Shown here piece by piece: positions 27,371 to 37,173 of a stretch of DNA of 64,000 nucleotides (position 1 is its first letter; each line of letters starts with the position of its first letter). The DNA comes from Deltaproteobacteria bacterium (lineage in GTDB: Bacteria; Bdellovibrionota; Bdellovibrionia; Bdellovibrionales; Bdellovibrionaceae). A model generated the notes under the pieces. That model worked only from the letters and a program-made list of their open reading frames with translations. It did no database searches and was not told where the DNA came from. Location of the stretch: NCBI GenBank assembly GCA_017302835.1, contig JAFLCC010000005.1, positions 124,001 through 188,000 of the forward strand, written 5' to 3'. A program made the translations under genes and the position numbers.

Positions 27371-27391
27371 GTTGCCATTTTGTGCGGTAAA
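27371..27391 (-). repeat. Dispersed motif shared with 20195-20213
   Basis: On the minus strand this reads TTTTACCGCACAA, then AA, then TGGCAAC. The same TTTTACCGCACAA followed directly by TGGCAA is found on the plus strand at 20195-20213 within the branched element. The two sites are in intergenic DNA 7 kb apart in opposite orientation. Confidence 0.4.
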
Positions 27392-27478
27392 AAAGACATA
27401 ATTTGAGATTCAGATTCAACGTATTAGATTTTGAGAAGTAATTTTTTTTTATTTTTTCAAAGGACTAAATTCTAGAGA

Positions 27479-28399
27479 TTACATTCCGTTGTTTGGTGAT
27501 TTTATGTAGTATTTTACTTTTACATTTAGATCAAGTCGGTCATGATAACAATCGACATCAGGATTGTTGTCACCGGTGATAACCATCTCTAGTTCTTGGT
27601 TGTTGGTGGCTCTGGAAGCCGCAATACGAATAAGAATTTCAGGATGAAATTGCAATTGTATTGTTCCTTTTTGTTCCGTTATTGGCCATTGGCAACGGGA
27701 TAAGTTTTCTTCAAAGCCAAGACAAAAATCATTCGCTTCATTTCTAAAAGGGGAGTTGCGAATTTTTAGCCAATCGTAGGTGAAAAAATCAAGATTTTTT
27801 TCTATTGAAAGTAGGTTTATATTTTCATGAGGAAGAAATTTCTTAATTTCAGATTTATGATTTGAAGCGAGAACCTTCCCATTGAAGTTCAAAAAGAAGA
27901 TGTCATCATATCTGAAGCTTTTTTCAGGCCCACTCACCTCAAGATCGCAAATAACAACATTTGGAGGTAGGGTTAATTTCTTTAACTGTGTGTATCGTGC
28001 TCTTAAGTAACCATCTCGAATACTTAGATTTCCAGAGTAAATATCTTTATCATCAGGTGCGAACTCACAAACGATATTTCTGCCTGATTCAATTTTAGTA
28101 TTTTCAAAAACCAGATCCATATTATTTTCTAGAAGGGCTGCATTTTTTGATAAAAGTTCACAATTTTTTATAGTTTCCATAATAGGAGCAGGAGTAGGAG
28201 TTGGAGCGGGAGGAGGGGAGGGTCGCACTGTACCCGCGGTTTCACCGGTGTCATCAGAGGCTATGTTATTGGGACTTTCTGGCGATGGGTCTCCTGCCGG
28301 AGCCTCTGAATCTGCATTTTTAAGACTAATGCTTCCTGGTTGAGTGCAGTTTTGAAATGAGAACACAAGACAGGAAATTATCAAAATGGAACGAATCAT
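27479..28399 (-). CDS. Lipoprotein, unknown function
   Basis: 306 residues with start taken at ATG 28399 (MIRSILIISC), preceded by a GGGGG ribosome site; an upstream ATG at 28432 would add 11 residues before the signal. The signal ends CLVFSFQNCTQ, the same Q-N-C pattern as the protein at 20431. A Pro/Ala/Thr-rich linker (PSPPPAPTPTPAP) follows, then a beta-rich domain with several cysteines and a stretch of parallel-beta-like repeats (NLSIRDGYLRARYTQLKKL). No family recognised; surface exposure is inferred. Confidence 0.65.
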   Translation of the reverse strand: MIRSILIISCLVFSFQNCTQPGSISLKNADSEAPAGDPSPESPNNIASDDTGETAGTVRPSPPPAPTPTPAPIMETIKNCELLSKNAALLENNMDLVFENTKIESGRNIVCEFAPDDKDIYSGNLSIRDGYLRARYTQLKKLTLPPNVVICDLEVSGPEKSFRYDDIFFLNFNGKVLASNHKSEIKKFLPHENINLLSIEKNLDFFTYDWLKIRNSPFRNEANDFCLGFEENLSRCQWPITEQKGTIQLQFHPEILIRIAASRATNNQELEMVITGDNNPDVDCYHDRLDLNVKVKYYIKSPNNGM

Positions 28400-28602
28400 A
28401 TAGTTGCCCCCATTTATAATTTCCTTCATCATTCATTCCAAGCCAGAGCTCATAAAAATCACTAGAGCTCTAGATATTGACTTGTTAGTATACAAACTAC
28501 GTAGGACTTTAGGTTTATCTTATAGAAAAACAAAGGGAATTAAGAAATTAAGACAAAAAAGTACATGTGATCAAATAATTACCATTCAGGGCTAAATACT
28601 TG

Positions 28603-28634
28603 TCTGTGAGATATGAAATCTGTGAGATATTAAA
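28603..28634. repeat. Tandem 16-bp repeat, two copies
   Basis: TCTGTGAGATATGAAA (28603-28618) is followed by TCTGTGAGATATTAAA (28619-28634), one mismatch. It sits in the 319-bp spacer 28400-28718, which otherwise holds only the cold-shock gene terminator. Confidence 0.7.
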
Positions 28635-28664
28635 TCTGGAAAATGTGAAGTTAATCAAAGACAA

Positions 28665-28699
28665 AGATGGGGATTATTAAAAAGAACTAATCCCCATCT
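28665..28699 (-). terminator. Terminator hairpin of the cold-shock gene
   Basis: A perfect 12-bp stem, AGATGGGGATTA (28665-28676) with TAATCCCCATCT (28688-28699). On the minus strand it lies just after the csp stop and is followed by TTTGTCTTTG, a modest T-rich tract. Confidence 0.65.
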
Positions 28700-28718
28700 G
28701 AACTTAAAAAAATGTTAA

Positions 28719-28913
28719 TTATTTTATGACAGTTACTTGCTTAGCGCAGGGACCCTTTTTGCCTTGTCCAACTTCAAACTGGACTTTGGCGCCGTCTTTT
28801 GGCTGTTCTCCATTGATTTCAGACATATGAAAAAACAAATCAGCTCCATTATCTGGAGTGATAAATCCAAAACCCTTCTCTACATTAAAAAACTTTACAG
28901 TACCCTTTTGCAC
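28719..28913 (-). CDS. Cold-shock protein, CspA family
   Basis: 64-residue single cold-shock domain. RNP1 is KGFGFITP and RNP2 is DLFFHMSEI; it should bind single-stranded RNA/DNA as an RNA chaperone. GTG start with AGGAG 6-7 bp upstream. The roughly 45-nt leader has a TACAAT -10. Monocistronic between a strong terminator and its own promoter. Confidence 0.95.
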   Translation of the reverse strand: MQKGTVKFFNVEKGFGFITPDNGADLFFHMSEINGEQPKDGAKVQFEVGQGKKGPCAKQVTVIK

Positions 28914-28956
28914 GAAATCTCCTATTTTAAAAAATTACAGTTAAATCTGTGAGCAT

Positions 28957-28984
28957 ATTGTAACACAATTTTAATCAGATGGAA
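28957..28984 (-). promoter_or_regulatory. Candidate promoter of the cold-shock gene
   Basis: On the minus strand: TTCCAT, 16 bp, TACAAT (28957-28962). The -10 has 5 of 6 consensus matches; the -35 is weak. It is 44 bp before the GTG start. Confidence 0.4.
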
Positions 28985-29010
28985 GATCTTTAAATAACAT
29001 TGGGCTCCAC

Positions 29011-30057
29011 TTATTCCGGTGAGTTAATATTTGAAGCAAAACTATGAATAAGAAGAACTTGGACATTGTCCTTTGGCTCTCGGTCCCTATTGACGATTTC
29101 ATCGATTTGATTGTGAAAACTGACAATAAGATCTGATATTTTTTGAGCTGCGCTTGCAGACATGGCTGTCACTCTGACAGAAGAACGGGAAGGATTGCGA
29201 ACCCGCTGGGGATCCATAGTGATTGGTTTGTCGGGATACCTTGTGGCGGCAAGGCAAGTCGCCCATTTAGTTAAACCTCGTATTTTCGGATGTCTTAAAC
29301 TCGAAAAACCAAAATCAAACACAGAAGGAATATATTTCCTTCCATCAAAATAGATCAGATCGAACTTGAGCATCACATTTAAGGCTTGTTTAAGCTCAGA
29401 TACAGAGCATGCAGCATGTTCAGCAAGAAGCTTTTCATCATGAAACTCGAGCTTTTGATAGCTCTCTATCTGAAGAGCTGCATTGACAAAAACGACAAGA
29501 GGTGTTTCCAGGACAGCCTCCATGTTTTGTAAAAACAGATGATAGCTTTCTTTGATACAAGAAATCTGATGACAATCAACAATCTGGGATAGCCATCCAA
29601 ATAAAACGGGGGATTTAATTCCCATGACACTCAGAACTTGGGAAAAAGAAGGGTGATGCGTTCCTGACAACCATTTTCTTGCGAGAGTTCTCATTGGGGG
29701 TTCCTGGCTAGAACTCAAATTTAACTTGGTGACTAAAGTTTTTAATGTGGTTCTTTCATCGAAAATAAGATCTTGATGCCCAAAGAAATAACAGAAAAAA
29801 GTTTCTAGGGGGATTTCCAAAGCCTGGCACAATTCCATAAATTCTTTCCATTTGATAAGAGTCGCTCCACTTTCCCACTTTCCCACTTGATTAAATGAAA
29901 AATTGAGTTTTTCACTTAGCTTTCTTTGACTCATTTTTCCGCGGACTTGTTTTATAACCTCCCAGCTTAGTTGTTCATAATTTAATCGAAGGTTTTTTTG
30001 CAGTCTACCGGTGACATTATGATGGAACAAGTAATCTCGTTTTGTTTCTATCTCCAT
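29011..30057 (-). CDS. XRE-HTH regulator with TIGR02147/DUF4423 domain
   Basis: 348 residues. Residues about 25-85 are an XRE-type helix-turn-helix ([23 protein letters not shown]). The C-terminal part from about 210, including PSRSSVRVTAMSASAAQKIS, matches the TIGR02147/DUF4423 family, abundant in Bdellovibrio and Fibrobacter, whose ligands are unknown. Divergent from the nitroreductase-like gene at 30218 across a 160-bp spacer, so it may control that gene. Confidence 0.8.
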   Translation of the reverse strand: MEIETKRDYLFHHNVTGRLQKNLRLNYEQLSWEVIKQVRGKMSQRKLSEKLNFSFNQVGKWESGATLIKWKEFMELCQALEIPLETFFCYFFGHQDLIFDERTTLKTLVTKLNLSSSQEPPMRTLARKWLSGTHHPSFSQVLSVMGIKSPVLFGWLSQIVDCHQISCIKESYHLFLQNMEAVLETPLVVFVNAALQIESYQKLEFHDEKLLAEHAACSVSELKQALNVMLKFDLIYFDGRKYIPSVFDFGFSSLRHPKIRGLTKWATCLAATRYPDKPITMDPQRVRNPSRSSVRVTAMSASAAQKISDLIVSFHNQIDEIVNRDREPKDNVQVLLIHSFASNINSPE

Positions 30058-30217
30058 GAGTGCGTCTCCATTTTACCAAAATTCCATGCCAAAACTAAAT
30101 CATCTATTTTAATTTGTCACCACTTGGAATATTTTTTGTTTCTATTTCATAGTCTTTCAGATTCAAAGATAGCGACAGGACTATGAAGATAAGTCCAAGC
30201 TTATTATCCTGAACTCT

Positions 30218-31333
30218 ATGGAATTAAATTCACAAAGCATAGTACAAAAGTGGTTAACAATAGCTCGCTGGGCTGCTTCTGGAGGGAATGCACAACCTTG
30301 GATAGCACATTATAGCGAAGAGGCCGATCACCTAATACTTTATCTTTCAATTGATCCATGTTATCGCCAACACCCATCGTTGATGGACATCATGGGGCTG
30401 GCGTCTGTCATGTCATTGGGGTGCCTTACTCTGAACCTTACCCAAATGGCCCATGGAGATGGTTACGTTTGTGATTCAATGGAAATCCAGAAACAAAACT
30501 CAAATTGGGATAGCACTGTGATCTTGCAGTTTCGTCGAAATAGAAACACCTACAGCCCCTATACCGAGGAAGATATCCTTTTAAGAAAAACCGATCGACA
30601 AAAGTACAAGCAAACACCCATTTCGATAGAGCTTGAACAAGCAATTGCTGGGATCACCAAAAAATATAAAAGCACCCATTTATTTACATTCAAAGAAGAG
30701 AAAAACCAATTAGCAACTGATCTCTTTAATCTAGAAAATATTAGGTGGCAACACTCTCGTCTTTTTAATAGCATGCTTTCAGAAATATCTTTTTCACAAA
30801 GCCAATCCAGTGGTTCAGATAAAATTCCTGAATATCAACTTGGGATCTCACCTGCTGATCAAGCAATTCTAAAACTTCTGAAACAATTTCCAGTCCTCCA
30901 ATTTCTTTTAAAACTTGGCTTTCATCGACACCCAGTTAAAAAAATAATTCAGGACAGTGTGACTTGTTGTGAACGAATTTGTTTCTTACAAGGAAACGAC
31001 CTGTCCGTTGAAGAGTGCTTCCAACTTGGACAGTGCTTCCAGGAAATTTGGTTAGAAACAAATAAAAATGGAGTTTCCTTTCAGCCTATTGGAAACCCAT
31101 TAATTGCTCTTGGTTATTGGAATGATCCCTCTGCTTTTTCCTTCAAAAAAAAACAACAAAAAACCTTGATTCACATTACTGAGAACTTTTCAACCAGTTA
31201 TCACATTGATCTTAAAAAACCAACTTTAGGGTTTAGGATTGGCTGGCCCGAAGCTCCCTCTAGAAACGGAGTTCGCAAAGAACTGATCGCGAAAAAAATT
31301 TCACTCAATAGTCAATCCGTAAAACTAGGGTAA
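30218..31333 (+). CDS. Acg-like nitroreductase-family protein
   Basis: 371 residues. The N-terminal ARWAASGGNAQPWIAHY is the flavin-site signature of the Acg/Rv3131 branch of the nitroreductase superfamily, and a second weak nitroreductase half follows (about 190-330). In Mycobacterium, Acg proteins bind FMN and may store it rather than reduce a substrate. No signal peptide. Function here unknown; transcription by the divergent regulator at 29011 is possible. Confidence 0.7.
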   Translation: MELNSQSIVQKWLTIARWAASGGNAQPWIAHYSEEADHLILYLSIDPCYRQHPSLMDIMGLASVMSLGCLTLNLTQMAHGDGYVCDSMEIQKQNSNWDSTVILQFRRNRNTYSPYTEEDILLRKTDRQKYKQTPISIELEQAIAGITKKYKSTHLFTFKEEKNQLATDLFNLENIRWQHSRLFNSMLSEISFSQSQSSGSDKIPEYQLGISPADQAILKLLKQFPVLQFLLKLGFHRHPVKKIIQDSVTCCERICFLQGNDLSVEECFQLGQCFQEIWLETNKNGVSFQPIGNPLIALGYWNDPSAFSFKKKQQKTLIHITENFSTSYHIDLKKPTLGFRIGWPEAPSRNGVRKELIAKKISLNSQSVKLG

Positions 31334-31472
31334 CAAAAATTAAATAATATTTACAGTTTATAAACGAGGAATTTTTAACCGTAAGGGGAAAGATGGCGCA
31401 TTGACATCATAAAAATAATTTCTTTAGCCTTGGTATGGACTTTGATGTGGACCGAATGTTGCTTGTACTGAA

Positions 31473-31500
31473 GTTTGACTGCTTAGACTTTTTGTCAAAC
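31473..31500. promoter_or_regulatory. Inverted repeat before the OmpA-lipoprotein gene
   Basis: GTTTGAC (31473-31479) and GTCAAAC (31494-31500) form a perfect 7-bp inverted repeat with a 14-bp centre, 26 bp before the ATG at 31527. It could be an operator or a leader hairpin. Confidence 0.3.
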
Positions 31501-31526
31501 ACAACATTTTAAAAAAGGAATCATCT

Positions 31527-32870
31527 ATGTTTTATCTTAGGTTCGTATTGTCTATGGGAGTTGCTACTTTGTTTCTTGCTTCGTGTACCTCCGATTTGAA
31601 AGTCAACGAGTTTAACAGTTCGACGGACCCTCAGTCTGAACTTGTTCGAATTGATAACAATATCGATCAGGCACAAAGGAATCAGGTAAATATCTTATCG
31701 CCAAAATACTTTGAAGAGGCAAAAGCAGCAAGAAAAAAAGCTGTAGAGCAAAGAGCAGAGAATAAAAAGCAAAAAGATATTTTACATAGCTTAGCTCTAG
31801 CCCAAGCTAACTTAGATAAGGCGACAGAAATGGCAAAGGTTTCCAATGTGCTTCTTAAGGGCCCTATCGAAGCGAGGCAAGATGCTATAGATGCAAAAGC
31901 CTACAGCTTGTTTCAAAAAGAATTTGAAACTGCGGATAAAAATTTCAAATCACTAACTGAGCAAGTTGAAGATAACGATACGGCCAACGTGGATAGAAAA
32001 AGAGGACAAATTGAAGCTAGCTATAGAGACCTTGAGCTAAAATCAATAAAAAAAGATAAATTGGGAGCTGCCAAAGATACGATGAGTGAGGCGGTAAAAG
32101 AGGGTGCAGAGAAATTGACACCGGAAACTTTAAGCGTCACTTCAAAAAAATATTCTGAAAGTGAAGCCATCATTGAAAATCAACGTCACGATACATTGGC
32201 TGTTAATAAAGCCTCCGAAGAGGCCGTGATTTCGGCTAATAGGCTACTAAAAATGGTTCGTGACGCAAAAGGCTCCTCAACAAAAAAGCCAGAAGAATTA
32301 GCTAAACAAATTGAAACTAATGAATTAGCGGCAATAAAATCAAAAAAACTACTTAAAAAAAGTGAAACGGCTTTAGCAAATTCAGACAGTAATCTTGCAA
32401 ATGCAGCGCAAAGAAACAGTAAGCTAGAATCACAAGTTTGGCTTGATAAAGAGTTCGAAAAGGCAAGAAAAGAATTTAATAGCACTGAAGCCGAGGTTTA
32501 CAAACAAGGAGATAAACTCTTGTTGCGACTCAAAGGATTATCATTTGCCAACAATAAAGCAGCTATTGATTCTGCTAACTTCGGCTTATTGGCAAAAGTA
32601 CAGAAAGTCATCAGTGATCTCAACGCCAAACAAATTGAAATTGAAGGGCACACAGATTCTCGTGGCGGTAAAAAACTTAATGATATTCTTTCTGCGAAAC
32701 GTGCAGAATCAGTTCAAAGTTATCTTATCGCAAATAACAACGTTGACCCAAACAACATTACTTCAGCAGGTTACGGTGATTCAAAACCTATTGCTACAAA
32801 TAAAACGGCAGAAGGTCGGGCACAAAATAGGCGGGTCGATGTCATTATAACTGCTAATGAAAATAAATAA
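31527..32870 (+). CDS. OmpA-family lipoprotein with coiled-coil stalk
   Basis: 447 residues. Signal peptide with lipobox FLASC. The middle (about 40-320) is highly charged, Ala/Lys/Glu-rich and helical, probably a long coiled coil with a DUF4398-like start. The last 115 residues are an OmpA-like peptidoglycan-binding domain: LSFANNKAAID, IEIEGHTDSRGGKKLND, SAKRAESVQSYL and NRRVDVII. It should tether the outer membrane to the cell wall. AAAAAAGGAATC before the ATG is a plausible ribosome site. Confidence 0.9.
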   Translation: MFYLRFVLSMGVATLFLASCTSDLKVNEFNSSTDPQSELVRIDNNIDQAQRNQVNILSPKYFEEAKAARKKAVEQRAENKKQKDILHSLALAQANLDKATEMAKVSNVLLKGPIEARQDAIDAKAYSLFQKEFETADKNFKSLTEQVEDNDTANVDRKRGQIEASYRDLELKSIKKDKLGAAKDTMSEAVKEGAEKLTPETLSVTSKKYSESEAIIENQRHDTLAVNKASEEAVISANRLLKMVRDAKGSSTKKPEELAKQIETNELAAIKSKKLLKKSETALANSDSNLANAAQRNSKLESQVWLDKEFEKARKEFNSTEAEVYKQGDKLLLRLKGLSFANNKAAIDSANFGLLAKVQKVISDLNAKQIEIEGHTDSRGGKKLNDILSAKRAESVQSYLIANNNVDPNNITSAGYGDSKPIATNKTAEGRAQNRRVDVIITANENK

Positions 32871-32920
32871 GTTTCACAATTTTATATCTCCTTGAATAAA
32901 TTTCGATATGGTCTAGGCTG

Positions 32921-34285
32921 GTGGACATGTACGACAAGAACCCTGCACCAACTAATCGTTTACGGTTTGTAGTTTTAGCCTCCTCTTTTGGGACTTTGAT
33001 CGAATGGTATGATTTTCATTTATTTGGAACTCTTCTAACGGTCATGTCCCAGAATTTTTTTCCTCAAGCGTCTTCTTTTTTTTCACTTATTGCTATGTTG
33101 GTTACCTTTGCCATCGGTCTGGCAGTTCGCCCATTAGGCTCTTTAGTTTTTGGGTGGATCGGAGATGCCATAGGACGTAAATCTACATTTATGATCACCC
33201 TCGGTCTGATGGGAGGTGCGACGGCAGCCATTGGGATTTTACCAACGGTGACTCAAATAGGCCCCTCGGCGCTGGTGATGCTGTGTCTACTTCGTTTGCT
33301 TCAGGGTTTGGCAATTGGTGGTGAATATGCAGGGGCGGCAGTTTATGTTGCTGAGAACGCAGCAGAGAACCAACGTGGACTCGTTACAGGATTTATTCAG
33401 TCCACAGCAACGGTAGGTTTGGCCCTAGCCATTCTTGTGAATCTCATCACTCAGAAAATTTTAGGAGTGCAGCAATTCATTGATTGGGGTTGGAGAATTC
33501 CCTATTTATTGAGTATACTTCTTGTTGTTTTTTCCTATTATATTCGTCGGCATTTGAATGAATCTCCTGCATTTGTCCAGCTTCACCTTCAAGGAAAGAC
33601 GTCCTCTAATCCCATTTTGGAAAGTTTTTCTGATCCAGTAAATCGCATGAACATGTTTCTGGCACTTATTTGCGTGGTGGCTGGGCAAGGAGTGCTCTGG
33701 TACACAGCTAATTTTTATTCATTTTATTTTATGGAGCGAATTCTGAAAATAAAATTTCAAGATGTGAATCTTATACTCTTGATTTCATCAGTGCTTTCAG
33801 TTCCATTTTTCGTGATATTTGGGCATCTTAGCGATCGTTATGGAAGAATGCGTATTATACTTATTGGTTTTTTTCTGGCGCTGTTGGGTCTTTTTCCCAT
33901 TTATCTAGCTATGTTTTCTATCGGAGGAAGTCATGCCGTTGATCCCGTTACTGGAAATTTGATAACTTCGGCCTTTCTTTTTCTGATCGGACTTCAATTT
34001 CTTCAAAACTTTATCGTGAGCCTTGTTTATGGTCCACTGGCTGCTTTCCTGATCGATCTTTTCCCGATTCGAATCCGTTACACATCTGTGTCCTTTCCCT
34101 ATCATATTGGAAACGGAATTTTTGGTGGAATGGTCCCGTTGATTGGATTATTAGCTATCACAAATGCAAATCCACTTGATGCTTTTAGTTCTCTGAGCGG
34201 TCTCTATTATCCATTTTTCATAGTCGTGATGAGTTTTACCCTTGGGATTTTCTTCTGCAGGCGATTAACAAAAAAAAGTCCTTAA
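32921..34285 (+). CDS. MFS transporter, metabolite:H+ symporter family
   Basis: 454 residues, 12 membrane helices. SFGTLIEWYDFHLFGTL and GRKSTFMITLGLMGG, then LLQGLAIGGEYAGAAVYVAE, are the signatures of the MHS (ProP/ShiA/KgtP-like) branch of MFS. Substrates in that branch include organic acids and osmolytes; the one here cannot be read from sequence. Start is either GTG 32921 or ATG 32927. Its stop overlaps that of the convergent response regulator by 4 bp. Confidence 0.85.
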   Translation: MDMYDKNPAPTNRLRFVVLASSFGTLIEWYDFHLFGTLLTVMSQNFFPQASSFFSLIAMLVTFAIGLAVRPLGSLVFGWIGDAIGRKSTFMITLGLMGGATAAIGILPTVTQIGPSALVMLCLLRLLQGLAIGGEYAGAAVYVAENAAENQRGLVTGFIQSTATVGLALAILVNLITQKILGVQQFIDWGWRIPYLLSILLVVFSYYIRRHLNESPAFVQLHLQGKTSSNPILESFSDPVNRMNMFLALICVVAGQGVLWYTANFYSFYFMERILKIKFQDVNLILLISSVLSVPFFVIFGHLSDRYGRMRIILIGFFLALLGLFPIYLAMFSIGGSHAVDPVTGNLITSAFLFLIGLQFLQNFIVSLVYGPLAAFLIDLFPIRIRYTSVSFPYHIGNGIFGGMVPLIGLLAITNANPLDAFSSLSGLYYPFFIVVMSFTLGIFFCRRLTKKSP

Positions 34286-34698
34286 TTCTTTCCTTTTTTA
34301 GTTTCGTTCTCATTTGCCTTTTTAAGCTCGGATATTTTATCTTTAACAACTTGAACATCGATGGGTTTCGTGAGGTAACCCTTTGCCCCTTGTAGGAATG
34401 CTTTTTCAATAATATCTTGGGATGAATAGGCGCTCACCATCACTACTTGCATCTTTGGAAATTCACTCTTAATGAGTCCCAATAGTGAAAAACCATCCAT
34501 TCCTGGCATGTTGATATCGGTAAGTACGATCATCTGAGAATCTCTATCCTTTCTCAAAAACTCGAGACACTCTTCTCCAGAAGTGAAATACCAAATTTCA
34601 TAAAGACCTTCTCTGACGGCCTTCTTAAAGAAAATCCGAAATATTTGCTGCATTCCAATTTCATCATCAACAAAAGCTAATCTAGTTATACTTGACAT
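34282..34698 (-). CDS. Single-domain response regulator
   Basis: 138 residues: one receiver domain with acidic pair DDE (about 10-12), phospho-acceptor Asp in VLTDINMPGMDG, Ser/Thr switch in VMVSAYS and Lys in YLTKPID. No output domain, so it acts by protein contact. Overlaps the upstream histidine kinase by 17 bp, forming a clear pair. Confidence 0.92.
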   Translation of the reverse strand: MSSITRLAFVDDEIGMQQIFRIFFKKAVREGLYEIWYFTSGEECLEFLRKDRDSQMIVLTDINMPGMDGFSLLGLIKSEFPKMQVVMVSAYSSQDIIEKAFLQGAKGYLTKPIDVQVVKDKISELKKANENETKKGKN

Positions 34699-35758
34699 TT
34701 TCGATCTCCAGAGGAAGGGGAAGGTTTATCATCACTTCAGTGAATTTTCCAAGTTCTGAATTGATTTTCATCTCTCCCTTTTGAGCGAGAATAAGATCAT
34801 GAACCATAGCTAACCCCAACCCTGTCCCTTCACCCGCCGGTTTGGTGGTAAAGAACGGTTCGCAGACTTTCGCCAAATTCTCGGTGGCTATCCCTGTTCC
34901 ATTATCGCGAATTAAAATATGCGAGCCGGTGCGGGTTGGCTCAATAAGAACAATCAGTTCAGGTTGATAGGAGGTCATCAATTCTTTTTTTTTCTTTTCA
35001 GCCATCGCATAGAAGGCATTTTCAAAGATATTTACAAAAACTCTGAACACGTCCTGCCTCACCATAAGTGCCGTTGGCAAGGTTGTAAAATTTTTGACAA
35101 TTTTCAGATCAAGGAAGCGGGCAAATTGAGCTGAGTGAATGACAAAATCGAGACTTTCTTCAATAAGTTGGTTGAGATTGACCTTTTCGGTAACCGAAAT
35201 ACCATTGCGAACTTGAGTTAACATGCTCTTAATAATGGAATCCGCACGATCTCCATTTTGAGCAATGAGGTCACAGGCAATTTTAATATCCATAATATCT
35301 TCGTTAAAGAGTTCCAAGATCATGGGACTTGGATGGTCCAAAATTTTTTGTAAATAATCGTTCAAATCATCGCGAACAAAGTTTGAAATAATTTTGGAAG
35401 AGTTGACAATCATGTTGATAGGATTTTTGATCTCGTGGGCAATGCCGGCAGAAAGACGACCCAAAGAAGCTAACTTTTCCTGAGCCACCATCGTTTGTTG
35501 TAGACGGTTGATTTCTTCAATGGTTTTTTCTAGTTTAAAATTTTGATCTTGTAGCTCCTGTGTTCGTGCAGAAACCAAGTCTTCGAGTCTTCTGCGGTGA
35601 GCCTGGAACTCAAGCTCTGCAATCCTTCTTTGATCAAAGCTGATCCATCCCAAAATCATCAAGACAACCATATAGGAAAGAGTGATTACAGTGATCCACA
35701 ACCAAAGAGATGGAGGTTCAGAAAGACTCCATAAGTTCAAAAAGCTTGCTATTGACAT
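34682..35758 (-). CDS. Sensor histidine kinase
   Basis: 358 residues. One N-terminal membrane helix (about 18-40, [20 protein letters not shown]), a coiled coil, then HisKA with [12 protein letters not shown] (phospho-His) and HATPase with [15 protein letters not shown] and [11 protein letters not shown]. No periplasmic sensor domain of any size, so it probably senses at or within the membrane. Partner of the response regulator at 34282. Confidence 0.92.
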   Translation of the reverse strand: MSIASFLNLWSLSEPPSLWLWITVITLSYMVVLMILGWISFDQRRIAELEFQAHRRRLEDLVSARTQELQDQNFKLEKTIEEINRLQQTMVAQEKLASLGRLSAGIAHEIKNPINMIVNSSKIISNFVRDDLNDYLQKILDHPSPMILELFNEDIMDIKIACDLIAQNGDRADSIIKSMLTQVRNGISVTEKVNLNQLIEESLDFVIHSAQFARFLDLKIVKNFTTLPTALMVRQDVFRVFVNIFENAFYAMAEKKKKELMTSYQPELIVLIEPTRTGSHILIRDNGTGIATENLAKVCEPFFTTKPAGEGTGLGLAMVHDLILAQKGEMKINSELGKFTEVMINLPLPLEIENVKYN

Positions 35759-35854
35759 TTTCCCTTACCTAACAGATGCGATGCTCCTTTGCTCGTAGGG
35801 GATATTCAATGGAAAATGCAATGTACCAGAAAGTAATGAAGAAATTTGGATAAA

Positions 35855-37087
35855 TTAAGATCCATGTTGAAACTGGGGGGATAACTTTTCTCCTTCCCAT
35901 CTAGAGACAACAGTTGTGGCAACGCAGTTTCCAAGTAGGTTCACAGTCGTTCTTGCCATGTCCATAAACTCATCCACACCCATAATAAGAACTAAACCTT
36001 CTAGAGGTAAGCCGAAGGAAGTTAGGGTCGCTGATAGCACCACCATAGAGGCTCTGGGTACGGCAGCAACTCCCTTTGTAGTCAGCATTAACATGAGCAT
36101 CATAGTGAGCTGAGTTTGCAGACTCAGTTCTATTCCTGCGGCTTGGGAAATAAAGACAGATGCCATGGCTAAATATAAAGTGGAGCCGTCCAAGTTAAAA
36201 CTATAGCCTAAGGGTAACACAAAACTGGCAATACGATTGGAAACACCCATTTTTTCTAATGATTTTAAAGCATCTGGATAAGCAGATTCACTGGAAGTTG
36301 TTGCGAAAGCTAAAATCAAACTGGGCCTTAATTCAGTTAAAAATTCTTTAATTTTAACACGAGCCCAGATTAAAGCTGGCAACAGGGTAACCAGTACAAA
36401 AAATATCAGTGCCAAATATAAAACCCCCACCAGTTTTGCCATTGGCAACAAAACTGAAATTCCATGTTCGGCAATGGCACTTGCCATCGCGGCACCGACA
36501 CCTATGGGTGCTAAATTCATGACGATTTCTGTGAACTTAAACATGACATGATTTAACCCTTCACAAAAATGCAATACCGGCTTTGATTTTTCCCCGGCCA
36601 TCAAGACCGCCATGCCAAACATTATTGAAAAGATAACTAATTGAAGAACATCTCCTTTGACCACGGCTTCGGCAAAATTTGTGGGCAAAAGATGTTCAAT
36701 AAATCCAGCAAAGGACATTTTATTTTGACTTGCCTGAATAATTTTTGGGTCCACAACGGAACCAATAGAGAGTCCATCTCCGGGGCGAAAAGAATTAACA
36801 AAAACAAGCCCAACCGTTAAGGCCACGGTCGTGGCAATTTCGAACCAAATAATGGCTCTGAGGCCCAATTTTCCCAACCCGCTTAAACTTCCTGCAGAAC
36901 AAATTCCAACAACAATGGAAGAAAAAATCAAGGGTGCTATGATGCACTTCACTCCATTTAAAAAGACGGTTCTCAATGGCTTTAGTCCATGACCTATTTC
37001 TGGAAACCAAATCCCAATCAGAAACCCAAATACTAAAGAAACTAAGATCCAAATTGTTAACTTCGAAGATTTACTTTTTTTCTTCAT
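35855..37087 (-). CDS. Dicarboxylate/glutamate:cation symporter (DAACS)
   Basis: 410 residues with ATG at 37087 (MKKKSKSSK), preceded by AGGGAG; a longer reading to 37120 adds a hydrophobic leader without a ribosome site. The protein has the eight helices and two hairpins of GltP/DctA: ATTSSESAYPDAL (HP1 serine-rich motif), SFNLDGSTLY, TTKGVAAVPRAS (HP2) and the final GVDEFMDMARTTVNLLGN. It imports C4-dicarboxylates or acidic amino acids with H+ or Na+. Which one is uncertain. Confidence 0.9.
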   Translation of the reverse strand: MKKKSKSSKLTIWILVSLVFGFLIGIWFPEIGHGLKPLRTVFLNGVKCIIAPLIFSSIVVGICSAGSLSGLGKLGLRAIIWFEIATTVALTVGLVFVNSFRPGDGLSIGSVVDPKIIQASQNKMSFAGFIEHLLPTNFAEAVVKGDVLQLVIFSIMFGMAVLMAGEKSKPVLHFCEGLNHVMFKFTEIVMNLAPIGVGAAMASAIAEHGISVLLPMAKLVGVLYLALIFFVLVTLLPALIWARVKIKEFLTELRPSLILAFATTSSESAYPDALKSLEKMGVSNRIASFVLPLGYSFNLDGSTLYLAMASVFISQAAGIELSLQTQLTMMLMLMLTTKGVAAVPRASMVVLSATLTSFGLPLEGLVLIMGVDEFMDMARTTVNLLGNCVATTVVSRWEGEKLSPQFQHGS

Positions 37088-37173
37088 CCAGAATCTCCCT
37101 AAAAAAAATGGCCCAAGCAAAGCCTAACTTAATATTGAATGAAAGGCATCACAATATATTTGATTGACTTAAT

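Noticed and set aside
28404-28595. 63-codon plus-strand frame upstream of the cold-shock gene region
   Set aside because: It begins inside the lipoprotein gene's leader on the opposite strand, has no ribosome site and no recognisable motif.
28603-28634. CRISPR-like direct repeats
   Set aside because: Only two abutting 16-bp copies, no spacers and no cas genes.
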